This document shows positions 23,229 to 30,318 of a stretch of 33,553 bases of DNA, piece after piece (position 1 is the first letter of the stretch; each line of letters opens with the position of its first letter). Source of the stretch: Chloroflexota bacterium. Its GTDB lineage: Bacteria; Chloroflexota; Dehalococcoidia; JACPQF01. The stretch is taken from positions 1 through 33,553 of the forward strand of contig JACPQF010000043.1 of the NCBI GenBank assembly GCA_016190625.1. Reading direction: 5' to 3'. The position numbers and the translations under genes are program-made. The notes beneath the pieces were generated by a model. The model had not been told where the DNA came from. It was given only the letters and a program-made list of their open reading frames with translations, and ran no database searches.

Positions 23229-23334
23229 AGTTGAAGGTGCTCCATCAGCTTGGCAGCCGTTGAAATTGCATCGCATGCGACATAGTTTATGCAACGTGGA
23301 CCGTGAGTCCCTTCGGAACGCTGGGAACGTTGCA
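23229..23334. repeat. Diverged direct repeat, copy 1
   Basis: About 105 bp clearly similar to 24592-24693: both contain GTTGAAGG(T/C)GCTCCAT, AAATTG, ATGCAACGT and CTTCGG.ACGCT in the same order and spacing. On the minus strand both would encode ATGGAGC(A/G)CCTTCAAC (MEHLQ or MERLQ) preceded by upstream-type sequence. I read it as the 5' region of an IS21/istB-like unit. Confidence 0.6.
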
Positions 23335-23339
23335 GCCAG

Positions 23340-23829
23340 ATGCGTGATCCGACTATATGTGGGGAGGAAGGTTCTGCGACGAGCACAGCCGGCGGTGGAA
23401 TCCATGTTCTGCGTCCCCGAGGGGCAGGTCTACATCATCAGGGCGATAGCGACCTGGCAGAAGCCAAGCGACAGCGTGTTCCGGATCTATCAGTTGCTCG
23501 AGCACGCGGAGAGGCTCAGCGCAGACAACGCAACCACCATTCTGGAAGAGCTGGTGCATCTGGCCGGGCATCTGGACCTGGCCACCAATCCGGTCCATAA
23601 CAGCGTGGCGGGGACCGAGCTGGCTCTCCACTTCTTCAAGCGCCGCCTGAAACCCTTTAGAGGTCCGAGGGGTTCCGACGGACTGCTGGTCGTCGATCTG
23701 GTGCGGCGCTACGTTCACATTCACGAAGACATTATCTGGCCGGAGACCACCGTCATTGGCGCTCTGCGGCGACTGGACTTCGACGTCCGACAGACACGCG
23801 GCCGCTGGCGACGGGTTCCCTATCAGAGC
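23340..23829. other. Region with no recognised gene; GC3-biased open frame on plus strand
   Basis: The plus-strand frame from ATG 23404 reads FCVPEGQVYIIRAIATWQKP and QLLEHAERLSADNATTILEE, with strong G/C bias at third positions up to about 23820. I recognise no family and no Shine-Dalgarno, and the frame runs on into the antisense of the toxin gene. It may be a fragment of a degraded gene left between the two repeat copies. The opposite strand offers only shadow frames. Confidence 0.3.
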
Positions 23830-24144
23830 CTATGGTTGTGCGGCAAGCAGCAGCGTTTCAACCAGCGCAGCGATCGTCCCACGCTTCCTCACACGCATTA
23901 CTCCCCAGTGGTGCCTCCCCGCGCCGAGATGGTCGGCAACGTGCTCCGGCATGCTGGCCCGATTGCGGGTGACGAGCATACGCTGCTGCTCCTCCACGTA
24001 GAGGAGGATCGCAGGATCAGGCGCTCTCAAAGGAGGAGCAGTTTGATCCCCAACACGCAAAACGTCGATGTGGCGCTCGCGCCTCAACAGGGCCGCCCGT
24101 ACTTGCACCTCCATGTTCTCGTCGAGCAAAAGCCGCACTTTCAC
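23830..24144 (-). CDS. DUF5615 PIN-like toxin
   Basis: The 104-aa protein starts at GTG 24144, overlapping the antitoxin stop (GTGA). It opens VKVRLLLDENM, the DUF5615 signature whose Asp corresponds to the first PIN-like acidic residue. It continues with HIDVLRVGDQTAP, RAPDPAILLYVEEQQRMLVT and RN. Predicted RNase toxin paired with a DUF433 antitoxin. The frame upstream of the GTG overlaps the antitoxin and is discarded. Confidence 0.82.
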   Translation of the reverse strand: MKVRLLLDENMEVQVRAALLRRERHIDVLRVGDQTAPPLRAPDPAILLYVEEQQRMLVTRNRASMPEHVADHLGAGRHHWGVMRVRKRGTIAALVETLLLAAQP

Positions 24145-24464
24145 GCCGAGCGTTGCTCCCGCATGGCTCTGAGGGCGCGCAGGCGCTGGACGGTGGGCGA
24201 AGGCCTGTTCGCCCACTGTTCGTATTCGGCTTCGTCCAAACCCGCAACCCGTCGGAGGTAGGCGTCGACGGCGGCTTTGTTGTGCCAGTAGTAAGTGATT
24301 GTCGCGTGTATCTCCTCGAGGCTGAGCCCCGGCAAGTCTCGAGCTATTTGCTCCGGGCTAACGCCTTCTAAGTAGTAGCCAAGGATCTGCTCGATCCCAA
24401 TGCGAAGCCCCCTAAGACGGATATGGTCCGGACCGAGAGAGTCAAAGTATTCATCAAGTTGCAT
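24141..24464 (-). CDS. DUF433 antitoxin
   Basis: The 107-aa protein from ATG 24464, preceded by GGAGGG seven bases away. The DUF433 core is RLRGLRIGIEQILGYYLEGV, SPEQIARDLPGLSLEEIHAT, ITYYWHNKAAVDAYL, an HTH-like fold used to bind DNA and the partner PIN-like toxin. The tail RLRALRAMREQRSA may contact the toxin. It forms a two-gene module with the overlapping DUF5615 gene, and the module lies between two diverged repeat copies. Confidence 0.88.
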   Translation of the reverse strand: MQLDEYFDSLGPDHIRLRGLRIGIEQILGYYLEGVSPEQIARDLPGLSLEEIHATITYYWHNKAAVDAYLRRVAGLDEAEYEQWANRPSPTVQRLRALRAMREQRSA

Positions 24465-24801
24465 GTATTTGCCCTCCTTCACCGCAGAAGCTTGCAGAAA
24501 CACACCATGCGGCGTTGGTGCCTACCAACAGGACCATCTTGCCTGCCAATGCTGCCGGAGCAGGTTCTCTAACACGAGCCCCCCATTGTGCGTTGAAGGC
24601 GCTCCATTACCCGAGCAGCCTCTAAATTGTACCGTATCGATATGGTACATGCAACGTCGGTTAGGGGTCACTTCGGCACGCTTCGAGCTTTGCCGCCCAA
24701 TATCCAGGTCGGTCATACGACACGCGGCGATTCCTCGATGCCGCCCTTGGAGCATAAGGAGGACCCTCGTATGTCGTGTTGCCTATTTGCGGAATCAAGG
24801 A
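24465..24801. other. Intergenic region holding an IS-derived fragment
   Basis: No intact gene. The minus strand from about 24515 to 24615 reads MERLQ..GGLVLENLLRQHWQARW in broken frames, similar to the decayed istB 5' region near 23130-23250. The rest is the upstream part of repeat copy 2. The promoter for the antitoxin must lie here but I could not identify it. Confidence 0.5.
24592..24693. repeat. Diverged direct repeat, copy 2
   Basis: Partner of 23229-23334, same orientation, about 1.36 kb apart. Shared blocks include ATGCAACGT and GTCACTTCGG (GTCCCTTCGG in copy 1). The two copies bracket the toxin-antitoxin pair and the unrecognised open frame. Confidence 0.6.
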
Positions 24802-24831
24802 TTGTGAGCACGTCTTATTTCATGCTATCAT
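24802..24831 (+). promoter_or_regulatory. Predicted promoter of the ABC exporter gene
   Basis: TTGTGA (24802-24807) and TATCAT (24826-24831) are 18 bp apart, four and five matches to the sigma70 consensus. The start codon follows 44 nt later. Confidence 0.5.
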
Positions 24832-24875
24832 TGAAGTCGACGAGAAGCTAACGACAACTGAGGGGAATTGCTGCG

Positions 24876-26867
24876 ATGATGCATGGCGGCGGTGGCTGGC
24901 ACTCGTATATGCGCTTTGACGAGACGCAGGACCGTCCCCGGATCAATGTGGCTCTCTTGCGCCGCGTAGCGGGTTACGCCCGGCCCTACCGGAACCGCAT
25001 CCTCTTGATGCTGGCTACTCTTCTCGCCATAGCACTACTGTCGCTGATTTCCCCCCTGCTCTACCGGGACCTGATCGACCACGCCTTGCCGGACCGTGAT
25101 TTCCCGCGGCTGAACCTGCTGGCCATCGGCATGATTGGCGTTCCGCTGATTAGCGGACTGGTCGCCGTGCTTCAGCGCTATCTCAGCGCCAGCGTGGGAG
25201 AAGGCGTGATCTGCGACCTGCGCCGAGCGCTTTTCGAGCATATGCAGATGATGTCCCTCAGGTTCTTCACCCAGACGCGCACCGGAGAGCTGATGTCGCG
25301 CCTGAACAACGATGTCGTCGGGTCGCAGCAGGCGATCACCAATACGCTGGTGAGCATAGTATCAAACGCGGTCACTCTGGTCCTGACCTTGGCGATCATG
25401 CTTTCTCTGGAGTGGCGACTGACCCTGGCTGGTGTCGTAATTCTGCCCCTGTTCATCCTGCCCGCGCGCCAGGTAGGCCGGCTCCTACGCGACGTCACCC
25501 GTCGACAGCTGAACCTCAACGCCCAGATGAACGCCGTCATGAACGAAACGCTCAATGTCAGCGGTGCTCTGCTGGTGAAGCTGTTTGGCCGTGGCCCCGA
25601 TGAGAACGCTCGCTTCGCTAAGCGGGCCTCAGGGGTACGCGATATCGGCGTCCGACAGGCAATCATCGGCCGGTGGTTCTTCCTTGGCCTCAGCTTGGTT
25701 AGCGCCGTGGGCACGGCGATTGTCTTTTGGCTTGGCGGCTATCTGGTGTTGCAAGGCGGATTCACCATCGGCACGATCGTCGCTTTCAGCGCCTATCTGG
25801 CCCAGCTCTATGGGCCGCTGACCGCTCTGACCAACGCCCGAGTGGAATTCGCCACCTCGCTGGTCAGCTTCGAGCGAGTCTTCGAGGTGCTGGATCTGCC
25901 TTTGGACATCGAGGATTCCCCCGGCGCCCTGGCGTTGTCGAGCGTAGAGGGCGATTTGCGCTTCGAGGACGTTTCGTTCAGTTACGGCGAGATCGCTCCA
26001 GGCGAAGGCGGAGGTCCGCCGACCCTCACCGAAGTAACCCGCTGGCGGTATGACGGAGGGGATGCAGCGCAACCCCCTGCACCGGATAAGTCCCCCACTG
26101 CCAAGCCAAATGGGGACGGCGCCAGCCCGGGTGAGCCGGGTTCGGTCGCAGAACGTCCCCGCTGGGCGCTACGCAACGTTAGCTTTGAGATAAAGCCCGG
26201 ACAGTTGGCCGCTTTGGTTGGCCTTAGCGGCGCCGGCAAGACGACTATCACTTATCTATTGCCCCGGCTGTACGATCCGACAGAGGGCCGCATCCTCATC
26301 GACGGTCACGACCTGCGCACTGTACCCCTGGCCTCACTGGCCACGCACATCGGGATGGTCACTCAGGAGACCTATCTCTTCAACGACACTATCCGTGCCA
26401 ATCTACTCTACGCCATGCCCGAAGCCACGCAAGGGGAGCTGGAATCTGCCTGCCGGGCGGCAAACATCCATGACTTCATCGTCGACCTACCCAACGGATA
26501 CGATACTATCGTCGGGGAGCGCGGCTACCGGCTTTCCGGTGGGGAGAAGCAGCGCCTCGCCATCGCTCGCGTCGTGCTCAAGAACCCCCGCATCCTCGTT
26601 CTGGACGAAGCTACGTCTCACCTCGACTCCCAGTCGGAGTCGCTGATCCAGACTGCCTTAGAGCGGGTGATGAAGGGGCGCACCTGCCTGGCCATCGCTC
26701 ACCGGCTGAGCACCATTCTTGCTGCCGAAGTCATTCTAGTGCTGGACCACGGACGGGTGATCGAACAGGGAACCCACGAGGAACTGCTCGCCAGGGGCGG
26801 CGTGTACGCGACCCTGTATCACACTCAGTTCCGCGCCCGGAGTACCCGACTCTCCACCGGAGACTGA
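24876..26867 (+). CDS. ABC exporter, fused permease-ATPase
   Basis: The 663-aa half-transporter has an N-terminal type IV (exporter) membrane domain with about six helices (for example LLMLATLLAIALLSLISPLL and LVSIVSNAVTLVLTLAIML) and a C-terminal ATPase: Walker A GLSGAGKTT (449-457), Q-loop MVTQETYLF, signature RLSGGEKQRLAIAR (about 551), Walker B ILVLDEATSHLD (573 on) and the H-loop AIAHRL. All ATPase motifs are intact, so it should work as a dimer exporting lipid, peptide or drug. A Pro/Gly-rich insert of about 57 residues (373-429) splits the first ATPase strand (FEDVSFSY) from WALRNVSFEI, which are normally adjacent. ATG 24876 has GAGGGG 11 nt upstream. Confidence 0.95.
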   Translation: MMHGGGGWHSYMRFDETQDRPRINVALLRRVAGYARPYRNRILLMLATLLAIALLSLISPLLYRDLIDHALPDRDFPRLNLLAIGMIGVPLISGLVAVLQRYLSASVGEGVICDLRRALFEHMQMMSLRFFTQTRTGELMSRLNNDVVGSQQAITNTLVSIVSNAVTLVLTLAIMLSLEWRLTLAGVVILPLFILPARQVGRLLRDVTRRQLNLNAQMNAVMNETLNVSGALLVKLFGRGPDENARFAKRASGVRDIGVRQAIIGRWFFLGLSLVSAVGTAIVFWLGGYLVLQGGFTIGTIVAFSAYLAQLYGPLTALTNARVEFATSLVSFERVFEVLDLPLDIEDSPGALALSSVEGDLRFEDVSFSYGEIAPGEGGGPPTLTEVTRWRYDGGDAAQPPAPDKSPTAKPNGDGASPGEPGSVAERPRWALRNVSFEIKPGQLAALVGLSGAGKTTITYLLPRLYDPTEGRILIDGHDLRTVPLASLATHIGMVTQETYLFNDTIRANLLYAMPEATQGELESACRAANIHDFIVDLPNGYDTIVGERGYRLSGGEKQRLAIARVVLKNPRILVLDEATSHLDSQSESLIQTALERVMKGRTCLAIAHRLSTILAAEVILVLDHGRVIEQGTHEELLARGGVYATLYHTQFRARSTRLSTGD

Positions 26868-26880
26868 GTTCCCATTGACG

Positions 26881-27132
26881 TCAGTTAGGATCATCTGAGG
26901 ATTCCATCAGGTCCAAAAGTGCTGCAGAGTCATCCAAGTCGGCACCGGGAAGCAACCCCTTACCGCCAAAAGTGGCCAGGCGTACTGGTCCGCGCTGCCG
27001 AACGCTCCGCTGGCGCGATAGGGACTCGCGCAGCGCATCTTCAATCACCGACGTCAAGGTCCTTCCGCTACGAATAGCGAGCTGCTTGGCTTCCTGCAAG
27101 AGTTGATCGTCAATACGGATAGTGGTTCTCAT
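26881..27132 (-). CDS. Ribbon-helix-helix antitoxin, VapB-like, without a toxin partner
   Basis: The 83-aa protein has an N-terminal ribbon MRTTIRIDDQLLQEAKQLAI and RSGRTLTSVIEDALRESLSR, a classic RHH DNA-binding fold of VapB-type antitoxins. The C-terminal PVRLATFGGKGLLPGADLDD part normally wraps the VapC toxin. A vapC would be expected immediately downstream, but the gene ends 13 bp from the convergent ABC exporter stop, so the toxin is absent. The predicted promoter puts the transcript start at or next to the ATG, suggesting leaderless translation. Confidence 0.85.
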   Translation of the reverse strand: MRTTIRIDDQLLQEAKQLAIRSGRTLTSVIEDALRESLSRQRSVRQRGPVRLATFGGKGLLPGADLDDSAALLDLMESSDDPN

Positions 27133-27139
27133 GCATCAA

Positions 27140-27168
27140 ATCATACAGGGCTATCATCAAGATGTCAC
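27140..27168 (-). promoter_or_regulatory. Strong predicted promoter of the RHH antitoxin (leaderless)
   Basis: On the minus strand GTGACA (27168 to 27163) and TATGAT (27145 to 27140) are exactly 17 bp apart, each five of six to consensus. Only 7 nt separate the -10 box from the ATG, so transcription should start at or beside the start codon. An RHH autorepressor site could overlap it. Confidence 0.65.
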
Positions 27169-27250
27169 AGGCGATCACAGACCTCATGAATTCGAGGGCA
27201 CGGAACGGCACCTTAATTTCGATGGAGCCCGCGCCACGACCGCAAGCGAC

Positions 27251-28090
27251 TCAGCGCACGGTTATCTCGTCCACCAGAGTGTTGGCGACCTTCTGCATGC
27301 CTACGAAGTTGTCGTAGATGCCGAAGTAGCCGTGCTCGATCCGTCCGTCGACGATGGGGCCGCCGGGGAGCTCCTGGCCGTCCCAGTAGAGCCAGAAGCG
27401 GTCGCCCTCGACGCGTACGCCCATACGATGCCAGCCGCTGCTGGTGGGAGCGCCGCCGGGTATCTCATCCCCGGTCCACGTCCTCAGGTAATCGGGAAAG
27501 TCGTTGAGGTCCCGGCCCACGTAGGCGAAGGAAAGTCGGGGGTTCGCCCGAAACTGGGCGGCAAGGCGGTAGAAGCGCAGGCCTTTGGGGTCTACGCGCA
27601 CGGCGATCCCGTGAATCGGCGCCAGCTCTTCGGCAGTCACTTCGGTATAGATCCAAGCTTCCACGGTACAGTCGGACATGCCCTCCTCGCCCGCGTAAGA
27701 CAGGCTAGCAAACCCACCGAAGGCCTCGTCGGTTACCAGACCAGCCCAGCCGTCCCCACCCGGCGCGTCGGGACGGGCGACGGGCCTTATCAGGTCAGGA
27801 CTGAAGTGGGGAAACGTCTGCCAGTCCAGCGACAGCTTGCCATCCGCGAAGCGCTCCTCGAAATGTATCGGCCCCGGTGTGCCGGCGAGCGCAGCAACCG
27901 TATCAGCCTGTTCCGTGCTGCCTGTCCCATGGCACTGTTGGCAGATCCCCGAGCTGGTGTCCTCGGCCGCCAACTTATCATCTGGCGTGATCGCGGCCGG
28001 TGCGCTCCTCAAACGTGGCACAAGCACGGTTGCAACGGTTGCTGCGGATAACCCCAGAAAGATGATGGGAAATAGTTTCCTCCAGAACAT
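27251..28090 (-). CDS. Membrane-anchored protein with CxxCH motif and LamG-like domain
   Basis: The 279-aa protein starts with a signal anchor (KLFPIIFLGLSAATVATVLV). A short segment then holds GICQQCHGTG (C50, C53, H54), the heme c attachment pattern. From about 75 on there is a concanavalin/LamG-like or DUF1080-type beta sandwich (HFEERFADGKLSLDWQTF; GWHRMGVRVEGDRFWLYWDG). I do not recognise the full architecture. It should lie outside the membrane and bind a glycan or surface ligand, with a possible single heme. One CxxCH alone is weak evidence for heme; a zinc site is another option. ATG 28090 has GGGGAGG seven bases upstream. It appears to be a single-gene unit. Confidence 0.7.
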   Translation of the reverse strand: MFWRKLFPIIFLGLSAATVATVLVPRLRSAPAAITPDDKLAAEDTSSGICQQCHGTGSTEQADTVAALAGTPGPIHFEERFADGKLSLDWQTFPHFSPDLIRPVARPDAPGGDGWAGLVTDEAFGGFASLSYAGEEGMSDCTVEAWIYTEVTAEELAPIHGIAVRVDPKGLRFYRLAAQFRANPRLSFAYVGRDLNDFPDYLRTWTGDEIPGGAPTSSGWHRMGVRVEGDRFWLYWDGQELPGGPIVDGRIEHGYFGIYDNFVGMQKVANTLVDEITVR

Positions 28091-28239
28091 GGATCAGCCT
28101 CCCCGCGCGAGCGAAAATCACGTCTAGGTGGGTTCCGGATCGCGCTACTGCTTCGCCATATCGACCGGTCTTCAAGAAGCGTGCCCGGAGACTGGGTAGT
28201 GAAGTGAGACATCAGGCGTGGTAACTTGCGGCGCCGTGG

Positions 28240-28560
28240 TCAGCGGCGTTTCTTCTTCACCGTGGCGCGGGCTATGGCGATTGAAAGTCTCGCCAACTCG
28301 ACGAGCTTGTCAGGATCGTCGAGGATGTCGCCGGGCACGCGGTAGTAGGGCATGGAGCCATAGGGCTTGCTGCCGGCTGTCTCGTAGATGGAACGATTGG
28401 AATCGTCGACCTTGAGGAAGAGCGCCGAGCCCGAGATGAGGGCGAACATGTCACCCCCAGCGAAGATCCCATAACCGCCAAACATCGACCGGCTGGTGAT
28501 GTCCCCAAGGGGGGCGAGTGACTCGATAACCTGGTCGCGAAAAGCAGGATCCGCTGACAT
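28240..28560 (-). CDS. TfoX N-terminal-domain protein
   Basis: The 106-aa protein is the TfoX-N (Sxy-like) domain alone: DQVIESLAPLGDITSRSMFG followed by GYGIFAGGDMFALISGSALF and LKVDDSN, then the SMPYYRVPGDILDDPDKLVE helix-turn. The family includes competence regulators, but stand-alone TfoX-N proteins are of unknown function. GAGGT lies seven bases before ATG 28560. It ends in a basic tail VKKKRR. Confidence 0.9.
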   Translation of the reverse strand: MSADPAFRDQVIESLAPLGDITSRSMFGGYGIFAGGDMFALISGSALFLKVDDSNRSIYETAGSKPYGSMPYYRVPGDILDDPDKLVELARLSIAIARATVKKKRR

Positions 28561-28763
28561 GGCATTTACCTCAATCTGAAATCAGAGCGCTGTGGCTCCA
28601 TCTGTCACGTTTCGAGCATTGTAGCCTGCAATTGCCTGCCGGTCAAATGCTTCACCCGACGCCGCCCGAGCTCACGCTCAACCCTGCCACATGAGGCATA
28701 GGAATTGCTGAATGTGAGCCGAACCTTGCCGACTGAGTGAGAGTACTAGCCAGAAACGGCGAG
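28561..28763. other. Divergent intergenic region between tfoX-like and glycosidase genes
   Basis: The left part of a 334-bp gene-free gap. I see no RNA gene or strong structure here. The right part of the gap holds a promoter and heptamer element N, listed separately. Confidence 0.5.
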
Positions 28764-28792
28764 TTGATGGCAGGCGGCAAATCTGTTAATAT
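28764..28792 (+). promoter_or_regulatory. Predicted promoter of the glycosidase gene
   Basis: TTGATG (28764-28769) and TAATAT (28787-28792) are 17 bp apart. Transcription would start near 28799, so heptamer element N at 28812-28876 would lie entirely in the 5' UTR. Confidence 0.5.
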
Positions 28793-28811
28793 GTGCTCGC
28801 ATGATTAGCGT

Positions 28812-28876
28812 GTAGGGTAGAGGGTTTAGGGTAGAGAGGCTCCCCTAAACCCTTTACCCTACACCCTCTACCCTAT
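28812..28876. repeat. Heptamer hairpin element N in a 5' UTR
   Basis: The G-rich arm (TAGGGTAGAGGGTTTAGGG), core AGAGAGGCTCCCC and C-rich arm (TAAACCCTTTACCC and on) form a hairpin. It lies between the predicted transcript start and the AGGAAGG ribosome binding site of the glycosidase. It is the only copy in the window outside the CRISPR-Cas neighbourhood. Confidence 0.85.
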
Positions 28877-28894
28877 TAACATCAGGAAGGTCAA

Positions 28895-30283
28895 GTGGCT
28901 CTCAGTAAACAACGTTCGTCCAGAATACTCGCTGGCCTTCTCGCCGTCCTCTTTGCCTTGGCCCTCCTGCCGCCAGTTGGCTCTGCCGGTGCACCGCCCG
29001 ATCCGCCACCGGACCGCCGGTTCGGCATCGTCGAGGCTTTCTGGTCGCCAGAGCAGGCGACCGAGATGGGGGCAAGCTGGGAGCGAGTGGTGTTCTCCTG
29101 GAAATCCCTCCAGCCGAACTCACCAAGCGACTGGAACCAGTTCTACTTCCCGGACGAGGCCCTGAGCCGGGAAACCGCTCAAGGCCGGGAGGTTGTCGGT
29201 CTCCTTATATCCACGCCAGTTTGGGCGACCGGTAGCAACGATCCTCGAACGCCGCCCAAAAACCTCAATCTGCCGTACGACGATCCCAATAACTACTGGG
29301 GCGTCTTCGTCAAGAAGATCGTTGTCCGCTACCGGGGTCGGATCGATTCCTGGGTGATCTGGAACGAGCCAGACGTGTGGGATTCCCAGCGAAGCGAATC
29401 GACCTGGCTGGGCTCGGAAGCCGACTACTACCAACTGCTGAAGGTAGCTCACCAGGCAGCCAAATCGGTAAACCCGAACGCCAAGATCGTTTTTGCTGGG
29501 CTCACCTACTATTGGGACAAGTCCTACGGTCGGGAGCTCTACCTGAAACGGGTATTGGATATCGCCGCCAGAGACCCTTCGGCCAGGGCCAATGGCTTCT
29601 ACTTCGACGTCGCCAACTTGCATCTCTATAACCTGCCGCAACAGATGTACGCCATCCCTCAGGTTTTCAAGCAGGTGCTCGCACAGTACAACCTGGCGAA
29701 GCCAATCTGGCTGAGCGAAGTGAATGTGGTTCCCCACGAGGATCCGCTGACCCGCCTCATGCGTACGGACTACCGGGTTAGCCTGGAAGAGCAGGCGTCC
29801 TTTGTCATTCAGGCCTCGGCGCTGTCGCTGGCGGGTGGCGCCGAAAGAATCGCCTTCTATAAGCTGCGAGACGATCCCTCTCTTTCACCAACCGCCGAGT
29901 CCTACGGCCTCATTCGGAGCAACGGTTCCGCCCGACCGGCCTTTGCCGCTTTTCGGGTGGCGGCGAGGTTTCTCTCGGGCGCCAAGGAGGCTAATTGGCT
30001 TCGGTTCGGCGATCTCAACATGGTGGTCGTGCAACGAAACGGCGAGGTTACTACCGTACTGTGGAACGGCGGCCCGAACCCAATTACGGCTCAAATTCCC
30101 ACGTCCGCCGTCGAAGGCCTTCTGATCGACAAGTACGGATTCGGCAGGGCGGTTAGGCCGAGCGAGGGAAAGTACACCTTCGTGCTCCCATCGGCCACGG
30201 CCGTCGCTCCGGCTGGCGATCCTCAGGGCTATTTCATCGGCGGTGAGCCGTTCCTGTTGGTCGAGCAGGCCACCAAGCGTTAA
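28895..30283 (+). CDS. Secreted clan GH-A-like glycoside hydrolase
   Basis: The 462-aa protein starts at GTG 28895 with AGGAAGG five bases upstream. The N-terminal signal peptide (ILAGLLAVLFALALLPP) has a likely cleavage near VGSAGA. The (beta/alpha)8-type catalytic region shows the acid/base motif WVIWNEPD (E158) and the nucleophile motif PIWLSEVNV (E275), as in GH-A families such as GH5 or GH39. A C-terminal beta domain (about 375-462; MVVVQRNGEVTTVLWNGG) follows. Substrate cannot be told from sequence. Its expression may be influenced by the heptamer hairpin in the leader. Confidence 0.8.
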   Translation: MALSKQRSSRILAGLLAVLFALALLPPVGSAGAPPDPPPDRRFGIVEAFWSPEQATEMGASWERVVFSWKSLQPNSPSDWNQFYFPDEALSRETAQGREVVGLLISTPVWATGSNDPRTPPKNLNLPYDDPNNYWGVFVKKIVVRYRGRIDSWVIWNEPDVWDSQRSESTWLGSEADYYQLLKVAHQAAKSVNPNAKIVFAGLTYYWDKSYGRELYLKRVLDIAARDPSARANGFYFDVANLHLYNLPQQMYAIPQVFKQVLAQYNLAKPIWLSEVNVVPHEDPLTRLMRTDYRVSLEEQASFVIQASALSLAGGAERIAFYKLRDDPSLSPTAESYGLIRSNGSARPAFAAFRVAARFLSGAKEANWLRFGDLNMVVVQRNGEVTTVLWNGGPNPITAQIPTSAVEGLLIDKYGFGRAVRPSEGKYTFVLPSATAVAPAGDPQGYFIGGEPFLLVEQATKR

Positions 30284-30318
30284 ACGAAGACATCGGCTGA
30301 GAAGCAAAAGGAGGGAAC

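Noticed and set aside
23404-24261. A real 280-plus-residue plus-strand gene across the toxin-antitoxin region.
   Set aside because: Its 3' half is antisense to the clearly recognisable DUF5615 and DUF433 genes; only the 5' part could be a gene fragment.
27122-28051. A 309-aa plus-strand open frame opposite the CxxCH/LamG-like protein.
   Set aside because: No recognisable motifs; the minus-strand gene has a signal anchor, a good Shine-Dalgarno and domain-like sequence.
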